From positions 15,856,501-15,920,500 of the forward strand of contig CM062218.1 of assembly GCA_031216445.1 (NCBI GenBank): DNA of 64,000 nucleotides. Reading direction: 5' to 3'. Below are positions 50,160 to 62,960 of the stretch, piece by piece. The position numbers and the translations under genes were made by a program. The notes under the pieces are model-generated. The model saw only the letters and a program-made list of their open reading frames with translations, made no database searches and had not been told where the DNA came from. The DNA comes from Lateolabrax maculatus (lineage: Eukaryota; Chordata; Actinopteri; Acropomatiformes; Lateolabracidae). Within the stretch, counting starts at the first letter, position 1; each line of letters begins with the position of its first letter.

Positions 50160-51767
50160 TGAATGGGACTTGTCCTTCTACATGCTACTTTATCAACAGC
50201 TTGTTTGTTGGGTGGAATGAGAGAAAATCGCCTCGAGCTAAGAGCTGGATGAGGCTGGCGGAGAACTTTTGCTTTATTCTTAGCAGTTGGGTTCCAACTA
50301 GGTAAACAAAGTGTTATCAACAAGTGGTTATAAAATAGAACTTTATTTATATTCATTCATCAGGAAATTGTTATGTGTTGTTATCTTCTAACAACAAGCA
50401 GACCATGATAATTTTGTGGAATTGTTGTCTGCGCCGCACTCCCCAAACATTAACCTTATTAACCAAATTAACTCTAACACTGCCAATAAACCATCTTTAC
50501 TCACACTCAGACCCGGCCAATCACCTTAACTTATTCCCCTAGAGAGGAAGAGACAGCTGAAATAGCTGGACAAGAACGGGTCTGCTTAGTCAGTCTGTTT
50601 TCCACAGTTGTATTTCTGTTCTTTCGACACAAGGTGTTTTCATTAAATAGTACACTGTAACTGTATAAAGGCAGGTTCAGAGTAATCACTTTTAGCAGAA
50701 CCTGAACTTGTGACTGAGATGCCGTCACATTCCGATAATATATTGATGATGACCTATCGTTTTATTTTTTTTAATGGACTACACGGCAACTATAACAGAA
50801 GTGATCTATTCCTTTGTCAGGGTAAGATTCTCAAACACGTTATCACCTCACTGTCACTTCTGTCAGATGACACTAAAGCATCTGCACCGCTACAAGTTAA
50901 ATATCACATCCCCACCTTGGCTCCCGAACAGGATTATTGACCGTTATGCAATTGCGAGTGATACTACCAGCTATAGATGAAAAACAGATTCCCCTGGAGA
51001 TGAAAAAACAGCTGAAATGGGTAGAAAAAAGTAGGGATGAGAGAGGCCAAGACGATTTGATGAAGTGTGTGATGATGTATCCATTAAAATGCAGTCCAGA
51101 ACATTAAACAATATAGTGGGGTTTGTAAAGGTCAGTACTCTCAAGGGGTTTATCCATATTGATCTTCCCTTTCGATTCTGTCCATCTAAATCCTGTGCCA
51201 TATACCTGACAGAGAGAGAAAGAGAAATAAAGAGATAGAGAGAAAAGTAGTCCTCACTGGTAATTTTTGTGAGACATTACTCCTCGTTCCTGCTTCGCTG
51301 ACCTCTTTGTCTCACAAGCACAGAAGCATTGAATATACACCCACACACAGGGCTTTATCTGTGCTGTATTCGGCCAGAAACGATTCGGCCCATCCGAGAT
51401 TGGGGCCGGCACTTCCTCTGTCGCTCTCAAAATAAATCAATACATTTTGTGAAATGTTTAAAAGTGGAATTCAGTGAGTGGTATCTTTTGTTTCATTGAT
51501 TATTTATGTAACTCAGGAATCGTTTCAGTAGGCAATCAGATCTTAAACTTACCAAATCCACTTCAGCGGATCACTGGGGTGGTAATATTATGCGTTGCTA
51601 GCTTTCATATTAAAAGATATGAACAGCAGGAGGAATATGAAAAGAATGAGGAGGACATGGAATTGATGGGCTTTTGTTGGCTGGAATGATGAATGTCACA
51701 TGCAGATTTTAGCAGCTTTATCTAACTACCATTTGATAATGCTCCTTCTAACGTTAAACTATGCCAG

Positions 51768-52258
51768 TGTGATTGTCAGAACTCAAAAGACTCAAATGCA
51801 GGGATCACACAAAACAGAGCAGCAGTCCAAAAAACAAAGTTTACTTAGAAGCTTGAGACATAAAGAAACAACAACAACAACAAAAAAAGGCAGTCAGCGG
51901 AGCAATCAACACTGACAAATAAAAGAGAAATCCATAAAACCAAAACGTCTCACTAAGCAAAGGAAAAAGCAGAGGAACAGGCTTGAATCAAAATTCAAAA
52001 CAAGCTGAGCAAAATCACTAGTGGACAAAAAATGGCCGGAGAGCTAGTCTTGTGAAAAGAACTAAGACTGTCTGGCAAATAGGTACAGGACAGCTAGGGG
52101 TCTAAGTACTGGGAGGACTGATGGGATAATAGAACACAGGTGACATATAAAACTCACGGGAAACCAAACCAAACAGGAAGTAAAACAAACTGGAAAGCAT
52201 GGGGGCAAGTAAATACAAACTAAAACAGGAAGTTAGAGTCTGTACGAGCTGTCACAGC
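51768..52258. mobile_element. A-rich dispersed element, class uncertain
   Basis: About 490 bp rich in A and in phrases such as AGACTCAAATGCAGGGATCA, AACACAGGTGACATATAAAA and ACAGGAAGTAAAACAAAC. The ends show a loose inverted match (TGTGATTGTCAG against TGTGACAG). I recall this composition from non-autonomous fish elements. No coding frame. Confidence 0.45.
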
Positions 52259-53260
52259 GAGTTGTTTGAAAACTCCATCCCATGCTGATTATTATTGTTT
52301 CAAGCTGATTTGAACCCAGTGATGATGATGCTATAATACTGAGGCTAAAGCTTCAAGTCCCAACCAAAAAGGTAGCATCATCCCCAGTTGATGATCTATG
52401 TGGAAGACCTAGCAGGAAGAACTGTCCTTGAACGTTATTGTACGTAATTGTGTCATTAAAATGGTATTCGTTCTAATCTAAGCCTCTTAGCCTGCTTAGT
52501 ATAGAATTACATACTTGGACTTTTTCAAGTATGTTTCTTTTAAAAAAGAAAATACTTTTAGGATGAGGGATAAATGATAAGTTTAGCGAACTGCACAGCA
52601 CAATATCCTGACACAAGGTCTAACTTTTCTCATGTAAAATATTACTGTTAAACTTGCAGCTAGGCACGTGGGCGTTTGCACTGTGTGCTGACCTGAGCAT
52701 GGCTCAAGAAAACATGCAACCCTAGGGCTGTTGGCATGTGCATCTCTACTCGCGGTTTGATTGTCACATTAGGTGCAACAATATTCTCTCTTGTCTTTTT
52801 TGGGCAATGAGACGATGAGGCAATTGCATTGAAATCCCTCGGTTGTCATCCAAAATACTTTCCGAGCGCTGTTGCACCATTTGCTAATTTCGGTTTCAAA
52901 ACAAAGTGAAACTAGCAACCCACACACATGCACACAGTGGTTATTTCTTTTACCCAGGGCTGTGGCCAGCTGAAGATATCATCTAAACAGCACACAAACC
53001 AAATTATTACCTTGTCCCTGTGGTAAATATTGTACTGCGGCCTTTAAGCACAAGTGGTCCCGCTGAGAACAACACACAAAAAACGAGGGGAATGGGAGGG
53101 AGAGTTGGACAGTATGAATGAAAGAGCGAGAGGATAGATAAACAACCTCTTTTTTTCCTGACAGAGAGTTGTTTCTGTAAAAGGCCAAATTAGAGGGCTG
53201 GTTGCAATGGGCGTTTGAGCAATCATGACAGAGCCTCAGCACACTTCCCAGGCATTAGTG

Positions 53261-53264
<4 letters not shown>

Positions 53265-53301
<37 letters not shown>

Positions 53302-53312
53302 GTGTGTGTGTG
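53265..53312. repeat. (TG)n with TATATA core
   Basis: TG run to about 53293, TATATA, then TG to 53312. Confidence 0.9.
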
Positions 53313-54308
53313 CATGTGTTTGTGTTCTTCCTTTGGTCATCTCCTTGATAGAAGCTAATGCTTGTCAATCACTTCTGAACTCTGTAATCTAATACACGCA
53401 CTCGCACATGCCATGTGTACCTTAGGTACGCTGCATGGAAATATGCAACCAGTGCAAAAAGTCCCACGGGCAAGAAGTATCCAAGTGAAAAAGATCTGCT
53501 AAATCAAAGATTGTTTTCCTCGCCCAGGGAGTTGATTAAGTCTTGTGTTGCTGAAACTAAGCCTACAAATCCATTTGCACAGATCAGAACAGTCTGCGCT
53601 CATGCCTCCATATGTTTGTACCAAATGAGATATAACCGACTTAGATATGTTGCATGATTTCGCTTTCTCCGTACTTTCTCTCGAGGCAATCGTTCTGTTT
53701 CCACAAATGCTCACCAATTAGGCTACATGAGGTTCAAATCAGCTCTCTGATAAGTTTAGATTCAGGCTGTTTTAACTTACTTACTTTGCCGTGCTGGATA
53801 GTGAATACTGACAGCTTGCATTTCAATATGTATATTTTTATTGACATTTAATGTTCTCCCTCGAAGCTAATGACCCAGTCAGAATTGAATTCCTCCTGAT
53901 TTTCTGAGATTACATTACAGACTTGACATACTGTTGTCTGTTTCTGCACGATGTGTGCTGAAATGTTTCAGTGTGTTCTTTAAATATTCTGCTACAAGCA
54001 GCAAGCCAGGGAAATGTAGGCGTTTGTATTTTTATTTTGCCAGAGTCGTGTTCTGGATGTACTTAAATATTTGCCTTTTTTGACTTCTCTCAATGTACAA
54101 AATAGCAGTGGGTGCTGAAGAGCACTTATTTACTATATCTTTATACCCAACTTTCCATATGCTGTGGCACAATTACGTGTGGTAACTGGGCATCCATTTG
54201 CCAGCATTTGCTTAATCTTCATACACTTAGCCTCTCACTATACATATATATCAAGCTACTGTATGCAATGGTATGAATAAACAAAAAAATATTTCTAAAC
54301 TCTTCCAG

Positions 54309-54389
54309 ACCCATATGATGATGATCTGAAGGTGAAGACCCAAAGGCCGCGATCAGCTGACCAGCCAGGTGTGTTTCAGGCACAGACAG
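54309..54389 (+). CDS. ADGRB2: ADGRB2 second coding exon: 27-codon linker before TSR1
   Basis: An 81-nt phase 1/1 exon. With the G carried from exon 1 it encodes residues 297-323, D-PYDDDLKVKTQRPRSADQPG-VFQAQT. The KVKTQ-x-PRSAD-x-PG core and AQTG end match the segment I recall just before the first thrombospondin repeat of mammalian BAI2. It is too short to stand out as an open reading frame. The acceptor TCTTCCAG follows a rather A-rich stretch (weak pyrimidine tract), and the donor ACAG|GTGAGT is near-ideal. A TG-rich repeat starts 9 nt after the donor boundary. Skipping this exon would keep the reading frame. Confidence 0.9.
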
Positions 54390-54397
54390 GTGAGTAG

Positions 54398-54500
54398 TGG
54401 GAGTGTGTAAGTGGGAGCGTGTGTGTGTGTGGGAGTGTGTAAGTGGGAGCGTGTGTGTGTGTGTGTGTGGGCGTGTGTGTGTGTGTGTGTGTGTGTGTGT
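54398..54500 (+). repeat. Compound TG-rich minisatellite beside the exon 2 donor
   Basis: A unit of about 32 nt (GTGGGAGTGTGTAAGTGGGA then GCGTGTGTGT) occurs twice from 54398, then pure TG to 54500. As RNA it is a long UG-rich tract immediately downstream of the 5' splice site. Confidence 0.9.
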
Positions 54501-55014
54501 TCACAGCCTGGAACAAAAGTGGCCAGCTTGACCTTTGCAGGCTGTATGTGTAACTGAAAATAAGAGGTGCCACATAAATCATTATTGTACGTTTACCTTT
54601 TGAAGCATTGCAGAACCCCAGGGCAGCTGTCATAGCTGACCATAGTCATGTTTGAATATAAGTGTGTGTGACTTCAAAATCAAAAAAGTAATTAATTGGA
54701 TTGGATAAGAAAGAGTGAATTATTCATTATATGATACATTAAACATTAAGAATGTCATGTATATATGCAGAGGAATCTGCCTGATACATACACAACATTA
54801 CATGTTGCCGGCTATACCCACACTAGAATAGGTCATATACTACTCTGAGCCTGCCCATATATGCACACACACGCACACACACGTTTCCACAGCCACCAGT
54901 GCGTGGAGGAGGAAGTCCCTACCGCGAGGGAAACCCCTGGCTCTGTCTTGTCCTTCTCCTCTGTTCTCCCCCTCCTTGCTTCTCCCTATTCTTCCATTCC
55001 TCCAGGCATGTGTG

Positions 55015-55130
55015 ATGAGCTTAAGCCCTGACTCACGGCATGTTAATGAAGATGTAATGCGATTAACGGACATGCAATTAATTTGATTTCCTTCTTTGCC
55101 ATGTGATGACGCCTCCATCAAAGGACACGG
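55015..55130. promoter_or_regulatory. Candidate conserved homeodomain-motif block
   Basis: Within about 60 bp it has four TAAT/ATTA cores (GTTAATG, GTAATGCGATTAACG, GCAATTAATTTG) followed by ATGTGATGACGCC (CRE/AP-1-like) and ATCAAAGG (TCF/SOX-like). It is non-repetitive and non-coding. Such density is typical of vertebrate conserved enhancers; this is an inference without an alignment. Confidence 0.35.
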
Positions 55131-56130
55131 CACTCATAAACAATTTAGTGAGAGAGAAGCGGAATGACTTAACTCTTGGTCTTCGCTTTCAAGGGCGTAA
55201 CTCAGAGGGAACAATGGGACACTCTCCACAGCTGCCTGAAAAACTTAAAAACCTGTCAAAACACCCGATCCGTGGGTTCATAAAGACTCACACAGGCACA
55301 CAGATAACAACGTTCTAACAGGAACGTCATCCTTATGAATATTCAATCAAGGTTTATTCAAATGAAGGTGCTTAAATCAGTTAATGAAATATGGTAATCA
55401 CATATCATATTCTTATGGTACATTATAAATTGGGTATTGATATGGCATCACAGGACATGCCATGTGAAAATTATACACTATGATAATCCTCTAGAGCAAA
55501 TAAGCAAAGATCTCTTATATCCAATGAATGATTTTGGGCTCTCTTAATGTTTAAATATCCCTCATCCAGGGGAAAAAAAGAAAAAAGAAATGGTCCTGAC
55601 TACAGAAAGTCTGTTTGGTTACTGTAACCACTAAGCCCTTTCATCATCTGTCAGACAGTCCCAGGCTTTTCTCTTGACAATTTAAAGATTACGATTTTGT
55701 TTGTCTTTTTTCATTGAAGTAATATTGCAGTGGTGTCACAGTCATCCAAGGGAATTTTCATTTTATTTCAGTAAATAAAGAGCAAAGAAAAACTATGAAT
55801 TGCTAACAGGAATCAATAAAGCCAACATGTTTTGATGCTTTCCATTCTGGGAAAATTGGAAGTGAAAATGTACCTATGAATTGTCATATATCTCTAGGAA
55901 CAGTTCCGGTAACTCTGACTTCTTTGTTGTGGCTTTTTACTGTGTGACACGTATGATACAGCAAAATGTATTTATTGCAATTACAAAGTATAAAGATTAT
56001 ATTTATATGATAGCTTACAGCTGGTTTAAACTGTGGAACCAGGAAGCTGTGATCATGTTCCAACAAATAATGCGAATGAGAATTGAGAATGACCCTCTCT
56101 CTGTCCATCGCTGTCTGTGTTGCTCCTCAG

Positions 56131-56295
56131 GTGACCCGGCGGCAGAGGAGTGGTCACAGTGGAGTGTGTGTTCTCTCACGTGTGGGCAAGGCTGGCAAGT
56201 GAGGACGCGATCATGTGTTTCCTCTCCCTATGGGACACTGTGCAGCGGTGCCCTGCGGGAAACACGCATGTGCAACAACACCGCTTCCTGTCCAG
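56131..56295 (+). CDS. ADGRB2: ADGRB2 third coding exon: thrombospondin type 1 repeat 1
   Basis: A 165-nt phase 1/1 exon encoding residues 324-378, GDPAAEEWSQWSVCSLTCGQ onward to CNNTASCP. It is a complete TSR: W331 and W334 form a WxxW C-mannosylation motif, CSLTCG (C337-G342) is an O-fucosylation site, and six cysteines (C337, C341, C352, C361, C371, C377) give the three disulfides of the fold. RTRSCVSSPYGTLCSG and RET match BAI2 nearly exactly as I remember it. N372/N373 give an NNT sequon. TSRs of BAI receptors are extracellular and bind partners at synapses and vessels. Acceptor CTCCTCAG and donor CCAG|GTGAAC. The open frame running on to 56456 is intronic. Confidence 0.95.
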
Positions 56296-56500
56296 GTGAA
56301 CCTGGGATCACAGGCTCAGGTATGTTTACCGAACTCTCCATTGGCTGCCATTCAGCATTGCCTGAATCCAGCGGCACAGACTGGTTAGTACTGTTTTCTC
56401 CCTGCGAGAGTGATGATGCTTCAGTCTTTATTATGTGCAGTTTGTTTGATGCATAGTTGACAAGCAAGGGGGGCAGAAAATTATTTTTTTTCAACATTTG

Positions 56501-56612
56501 TGATCGACTGGTGACCTCTCCAGGGTACCTGCCTCCCCGCAGTGCATGCTGGGATATGCCCCTAGCCTCGGTGAACCCAAGTAGCGATTAAAGGTCAAGG
56601 ATAAATAAACAA
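56501..56612 (+). repeat. Retroposon 3'-end fragment
   Basis: Reads GACTGGTGACCTCTCCAGGG then CAGTGCATGCTGGGATATGC and AAGTAGCGATTAAAGG. It parallels the ubiquitous fish segment GGCGACCTGTCCAGGGTG, GCTGGGATAGGC, AAGCGGTTA. Truncated, with no ORF. Confidence 0.65.
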
Positions 56613-57449
56613 TGTTTTGCACTGTTGCTAAATGATGACCAAATACCTTGTTTGCCATTTGTATTGCAGTTTGTGAATATACTCTAGGCCTCCCTTTTTA
56701 TTGTGTTTGGTGAATTTAAAATCTGACAAAATGCAGTTTTAATTCGGAGGCTTTCTGCTTAGCACCTCATTCACCCAAGCAGCTTTTGCTCGTCTATTTA
56801 TGATGTGTTAAGAAAGCTGTAAAACTGAAGAATATAATGACAGTGGGAAACTCTGTCACTTTTGAGGAAGGTAGGCGGTATGCACACACACAGAATCATA
56901 CACATCACACAGGATCTGCTCATCCAAAACATAATCTACCCAAGGTGTAGCAGAAAAACCCACAGAATGAGAATGTCATTTTGTCACTTCAATTCACACT
57001 TGTGGCCAGCTGAAAGAGAAAGAGGGAGACAAAAACACAGAGAGACAGACATGACACCTGAGCTCGATGTCAGCAGGTCTATTAGACTTGCCACAGCTCT
57101 GACGTTCATACTTTCTGGCTTCTCTATCTTTAGCTCTCCTCTGCTCTTTCACTTTTCTTTCAGCACTCTTCTCATTTCCCTTGTCTTATTTGTTTCTATA
57201 TCAATGTCTATCTATGTCTACGCAGATACTGTAGTATAAAACATTCATCTAACAGCATGATTAGCAGACCAACTTCTAAATATATTTGAATTTACAAGGA
57301 AAACTAAGATAAACGCATAAACAGAGATGAAAATTTGGTAAATGTAAATTAAATCTGTGTTAGCATTAGTGCGATAAGCACAGAAAACATTCAAAATGAT
57401 GACAGCAATGCTTTTGCTTTGACTTCCAAATAAATTATTTTTTCACTTT

Positions 57450-57910
57450 AGAAGCAGTGGCAGCTCCAATATATTTAACCAATCAAAAAACACTTTCATA
57501 TGCAATACATGCTCTGCCAATCAGGGTGAGTTCATTCAACCCGGCCTGCTTGCTACAAAAAGGCGCGAGCAAAATGAGGAGCACCTCATCCATTTTCCCT
57601 CTGCAACACACAACACAATCAAGCCAGATAAAGGGACCGAGGGAACTCGTGTACCGCTCATCCTGAATAATGTGAGTTCTGCTCGGGTTTGATTGCCGGT
57701 GTAGGTCTTTACTAGATGAAACCGTGAAGTACTGCTCCAGTTTGATTGCCCTGATTGCAATGGAAGTGAACTCCTGTACGGCATTGGCCCCCCCCTTGCT
57801 GGCCTCTGTCCCTCTCCTAATCCATTACTAATGCTCAGTCCCCAAAGACGACACAAATTCAGCGTCGCCCGGTAAAACCGCATTCCACGCATCGTCCAGT
57901 GGTGTAGCTT
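57450..57910. other. GC-richer intronic block of unknown nature
   Basis: About 460 bp of balanced base composition lie in an AT-rich intron. Two GTTTGATTGCC copies occur at 57687-57697 and 57740-57750, and a 118-codon - strand frame spans 57536-57892 with no recognisable domain. It could be a degraded transposon, a regulatory element or an unrecognised exon. Confidence 0.35.
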
Positions 57911-60900
57911 CCTGCCATATTAGCAGTCTTGAGGCAAGCAGCTCAAGGCTACATTAGCCTCTACTACATAACATCCCCGAATCTCCGATCGAACTGTTGC
58001 CGCCTTAGTTGCCTCACTGGTAATATAGGCGCAAGGTTTTGAGAAGGAAGAAGCGTGCATGGAATAAAATAAGAGATAATACCCCTGGTTCTGCCGCATC
58101 AATTTTGATTTGTTCAACTGTTCGTGTGAGTCCAACAGTGTAATAGGAGTGCAATGCTAAATCGATGCAGTACTCTTTTTCAGAGCAGGCCTCTGGCATG
58201 AGTCTGCACCAGAGCCAAGGTATCTGCTAGCTTCACAATGTGTGACTGACCAACAACATGTCAGATCTTGCCTTGGATATTTTTTTGTGTGAACCTTATG
58301 TATTCCTGTCAAAATGTGCATCAGAGGAATTGCACCGAGGGTGGGGCTCTGCAAAGTAGATGAACTACCTCATCACTGGTTCTGGACCCAATAATACCTA
58401 AGAGAGTGCATCACAGCACGAAGGCACCAGCGTTCTCCATACACAGCCACTCTAATAATGACGGTGATGTGTTTGAGGGCAGAATGTTCAATTAAAAATC
58501 CGGGCCTGTAACTTCTCTGGGGACAGGTAACTTAAAGCAAAAGTGGGGCCGCTACTGTCTAAATGTCAGTGTCACAGCATGGGGCATAGTCATTGGGATT
58601 GAGCCGCTAAGTCTATAGAGCCCCATTTTTTGGATAAGGCCTTTCCAGTAGTTGTTTAAGAGTTAGTGGATGAGGAACTTTTATAGGAAGCATCCATCAG
58701 ACCAAATAGGCTCATCCTGATTTGTTAAGCACATATGTCCATGTACCGGTGCACAGAAACAAGGGGCTTAGCCTATACATACTCGTGGAGGGCTTTGTCA
58801 TTTAACATTCAAGGTCTGTGTGGGATGTTACCTCAAGGGCAATTCAGTATGCACCGTAAGTGTGTCACTAGTCTGTGTGAGAATTTTGTGAGTTTGCATA
58901 AGTTTTCCATGAAGTATATATCCTTGTGTACATTTTTAGCATATGTACGCTTTCACGTGTGAATTAAGAGTCACTCAGTGTTTACTGATGCATCTCAACC
59001 TCCCCCCTAAAAGAAAAAAACAAACAAAAAAACAAACAAGAGAAGCGAGAGGAACATTTTCCTTCCCTGTCGGTGCATATGCTAATCTTGTTTTTATGCA
59101 AATGTGCCAACACGATTTGTATGTCTAAGTGCCTCATTTACCATTCAGTGTCGATATTAATATCCTCAGCCGCTCCTTTGATGGAATATTGGTTGCTGTG
59201 TTATGTTCCGTTTATTATTTAATTTTTTCCCCACTCCTCTGATGTTTCCTGACTTGGTTCTTGAGGGGTATAGGGGCACTCCAGGGATTGCCTGAATGGG
59301 ATCACACCAAATTCAAGTCGATTGAGAATGTGGGGGCGGTAGCAGAGAGCCATAAAAGTGTTTAAAGAACTTGATGTGATTGACTTTTTTATTTATTTAT
59401 ATTTTAATTTTTAAACTTTGACTTAATTTGGGGTAGAATCTTAATGCCTGTTTGATTTGTTAATCTCTTTGCTGCTGGATCAAGCCCTGTTTACCCCGAT
59501 GGGGAGTGATGAACAAAGATACTGTATAGTATAGTACACTACACAAGCACACACACACTAATCAGGACTGCAGTAATTTGGACTTTCAATTCAGTCACTT
59601 AAATCTAAATTGTGTACCTCAAATACTATAAAAGCTACACTTAACATACTTATGTAACACTCATGCATACAAGCATGAGCTATGCCTTTCATACCTGCCA
59701 TTCAGAACATGATGGCCAGTTGCGCCAACTTCCTGATTTATCTGAAAGATCTGCAAGTGAAATGCTTTTAACCAACATCCTCTAGTCTGCTCCATATGCA
59801 TTTGCTCGCAACCCCAAATATGCAAGGAACACAAGTGTAAGTGAACACACGCACACTTTCTTCTGAGTATTCTGAGGTGAGGAGAGTGCAGTCTGCAGAA
59901 CTTATTTGGTAGATAGGTTTGCCAGAATTTTCTATTCTGCTTTTTACAATTTATTTGTGTTTGTGGAAAAGTTAGGACTTAGAAGTATGGGTGTATTATG
60001 AGTGTGAGTGTGGGTGGATATGTCTCTGGGCACATCTCTGTGCATGCCTGTATGTGTGTCTGCACCGGTTAGGGAACATCAAAGAAAAGTAGCTTGGACA
60101 GAAAGCCAATGAAGTGAAAATGGACAATTTTTTCTCCTCATTTTTTTCATGGGTAAAACTCCTAAATACAGATAATTAATTTTAAGTAATGGTCTGGCTC
60201 TTGACAAAGCAAACTAGGCAGTAATTGGTCCAGCCAATTAATTTTTTTTTTTTTTGAAAATGCGCTGAAGTATAAGGCTTTCATGCCCCAAAGCGTGCAA
60301 AGTGAAGTAGTACCCCTACTTCTCTTCTACTTAGCTACTGCTCATTTACCATAGATTCAGTGACATTTAAAACATGGACTGGAACAATGGTGCATTATGA
60401 ATACAGTATGTCTGGGTCAGTGCGCAGTTAAACACTGCAACACCACACTTCCAGTAATCATTCAAGCAAGAGACTGAGAGTGCATGCAAGGATGCTTCAT
60501 GGAGTCATGGCAAACTCATGCAGATGGCAAACACACAGAACTACTTACGCACACACACTCATGCATAGTTTTAAATAATATAGCTATGCTGTGCTATGAC
60601 CCTAGATGAAATTGCTGGAAATGATGGTTATTCCCAGGATCAATATGATGCATGTGTCCTATTATAGACATTTAAAAAGCCAGAAATTAATCAAAAGTTG
60701 ATATCTTCAAACAAAATACATCATTATAGTTAATTATATTTAATGGTTGCATAGATTTTAAAGACATGTATAGATGTCATGAATCCTCATTACACATAAC
60801 CGTATTCTCTGTGGTGCTGTGAATATGTGCTTTGCTAACTGTGTCTGTGTGTATGCGTATGTTTAAATAAAGGAGGGTGAGAATGGACGTTTTATCTTCT

Positions 60901-61557
60901 CATAGCTGAGCGTACTTGCATTTGCATCAGAGACCTGGGCCAGATATACATATTTTTCATCCTCCTCTCACAAAGCTGAATTTCTGGAGTTCACAAACTT
61001 GATTTTGTGACCGGGTGTTACACAGATCTGTCACTTTGTTGTCTGATCAGCACTTATCAGTTTGTTATTTAATTCTTTTGTTGTGCTTGCTGCTATAAAC
61101 ATGCTCTTTTCCACCTCCCTCTGTGACTGCAGCCATGGTGGCAAAAAACAGTTGAAGTGTTGTATTATGTTAATGTAGTTGTTGGAGTAAAGATAGACAA
61201 CATATTTGATATAATTGCCCTTTTATGCTTTTGTATGACTGGAAATATCACTTGAGGGGAGTTTTTACCTGGTCACCAATAGGTGGTGTAATACAATCTT
61301 AATCCTAGTATTTTTGTCATGTTTGTTCCTCTTTAATTTGCTTATCTGCTTCTACATTTTTCCTTCCCTTGTTCCCATCTCCAATTGATATTTTCTCCTT
61401 TTAGAGTGTTTAAGTCCCAAAGCTGCTTCAAGCTTGATTTTATAGGCGAATTGATTGTCTTTGCGCAGTCAGACTTCAGATACACCGGGTTTGAGAGATG
61501 GAGATTCGATTCGGATGAATAAGTAATGTTTTACAAGCAATCCTGCAGTGTTGTAGT

Positions 61558-61581
61558 AAAAAAAAAAAAAAAAAAAAAAAA
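61558..61581. repeat. A24 homopolymer
   Basis: 24 consecutive A; could be the poly(A) tail of an eroded + strand retroposon, though no element is recognisable upstream. Confidence 0.9.
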
Positions 61582-62499
61582 GATGTTAAAAACCAGAACT
61601 CTGGCTGAATTGTGTTTGTTTAGCTTTTCTCTGCTTGTTATTGTAGCACAATCTGGAGTCTCCTAAGAAGGTTTTGCCATTTTGGAATGAGATACCCCAA
61701 GGAATCTGCTTGCACTTTGAGGATGGCAGTTTTATTATTATCATGATTTATTCAATTGGACATTTTGGAAATAAGTCACACACTACATCAGCCACCAGCT
61801 GCATTAAAATACCATCTATGATCAGGAATAACTCTTCCACAGTCACGACTCTCAGCAGGTTGCACTAAATTCGAATTTCAAAGCTTTAAAAAATCTTTAA
61901 TTTGATGGCTATTGAACACTTTCAAACATTAAATGGTGTGTTTAAAAGAAAAATAAATACATTTGGGACTGGTAGTTTGTTGTTGGTTACAGTAGGACTC
62001 ACCAATCCTAAAATGAATGTCAAGGTCTTAGTAACTACTTTGTAGTTTCAAATTTGGTGGCACCAGTAAAACTTGAGAACGATCTAAGCTAGTAATGACT
62101 TCAGTAATGTGTGAAAAAGTTGCTGCCGTAAGAAACATCTGAATCAAAAGAAATCAACTGAGCCAATAGAAAGTCATTGCAGTGTCACAATCTGTTACGC
62201 AACTTCCTAATATAAGAGTTTTAGGATCCAAACATATTAAACCTAACAGCCAGTCCTTTGTAAAAGTAGGTATGGATTCATTATATTTATATCTGCATAT
62301 ATGAAGAATCATTTGTGTTTCATGGTTGCCCGTATAGAAGCAAGAAAATATCCAATTATGCCAAGCTCGCCTCATTAGTTATTATGAAACATCGTACCCA
62401 TCGTACAGCAGCATAAAGACACATTGATACCATGTGTTGTGAACTTTGAGGATGTCTCACTATTTACCAGCTCTCCGTGCCTCTGTACTTTTTAATACC

Positions 62500-62960
62500 A
62501 TCATTTTCTCCCTCTCTCTCAGCCCTCTACTCCTGCTCCTCTGAGCCTTCCTTCACAGAGTAGACTTAATTATTTATCGCCATGATTTATTTAGCTCGAC
62601 ACAGGACCAGCAATCTCCATCCTGCTGTCTCTAACTTTCTCTCCCTCCCTCCTTCTATATACCGCCTTCTATCTTTCTTCCAGCATCCCTCCAAATCTTC
62701 TCCTCTCCCGTTCTTCCATCTCTTTCAACATAGCTTAATCTCCTTTCGTCTCTTGCTGAACATTTCTGTATTTTCAAAATAACTCTTTTTCTTGGACTCT
62801 CTTTTTTCTTTCCAAATTCTTTCAAAATTTTTAAGCCCCAAATCTTTTTGTGTTCTTTCAAAGTCGCTTATAAACTCCTCTATATCTCAGTTGAATCTGT
62901 TCCTATTCTCTCTTCTTGACACTCATTAACCAATCCTGTCACTTTCTTTCTTCTGAGTCT
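62500..62960 (+). repeat. Pyrimidine-rich tract in intron 3
   Basis: About 460 bp dominated by C and T on the sense strand (CTCCCTCTCTCTCAGCC, TTTCTCTCCCTCCCTCC). It lies about 0.8 kb before the TSR2 exon and offers many PTB-type binding sites and cryptic acceptors. Confidence 0.7.

Larger units (their letters stand above)
21719..54308 (+). other. ADGRB2: Intron 1 (32.6 kb) of ADGRB2
   Basis: It is bounded by donor GTAGGA at 21719 and acceptor TTCCAG ending at 54308, both phase 1. No additional exon with family similarity was found. The intron carries most of the window's microsatellites, a TTAA-bounded inverted-repeat element, several retroposon fragments, a CpG-rich island near 37.2 kb and a few regulatory-looking blocks, listed separately. 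The remainder is AT-leaning sequence in which I see nothing recognisable. Frames such as 36957-37358 and 47171-47593 on the - strand match no family I know. Confidence 0.88.
54390..56130 (+). other. ADGRB2: Intron 2 (1.74 kb) of ADGRB2
   Basis: Donor GTGAGT at 54390, acceptor TGCTCCTCAG ending at 56130, phase 1. It contains the TG-rich minisatellite beside the donor and a homeodomain-motif-rich block near 55.05 kb; otherwise nothing recognisable. Confidence 0.88.

Noticed and set aside
56296..56456. Open continuation of the TSR1 frame after its donor
   Set aside because: It lies beyond a clean CCAG|GTGAAC donor and loses all TSR similarity; the next TSR exon joins in phase at 63748.
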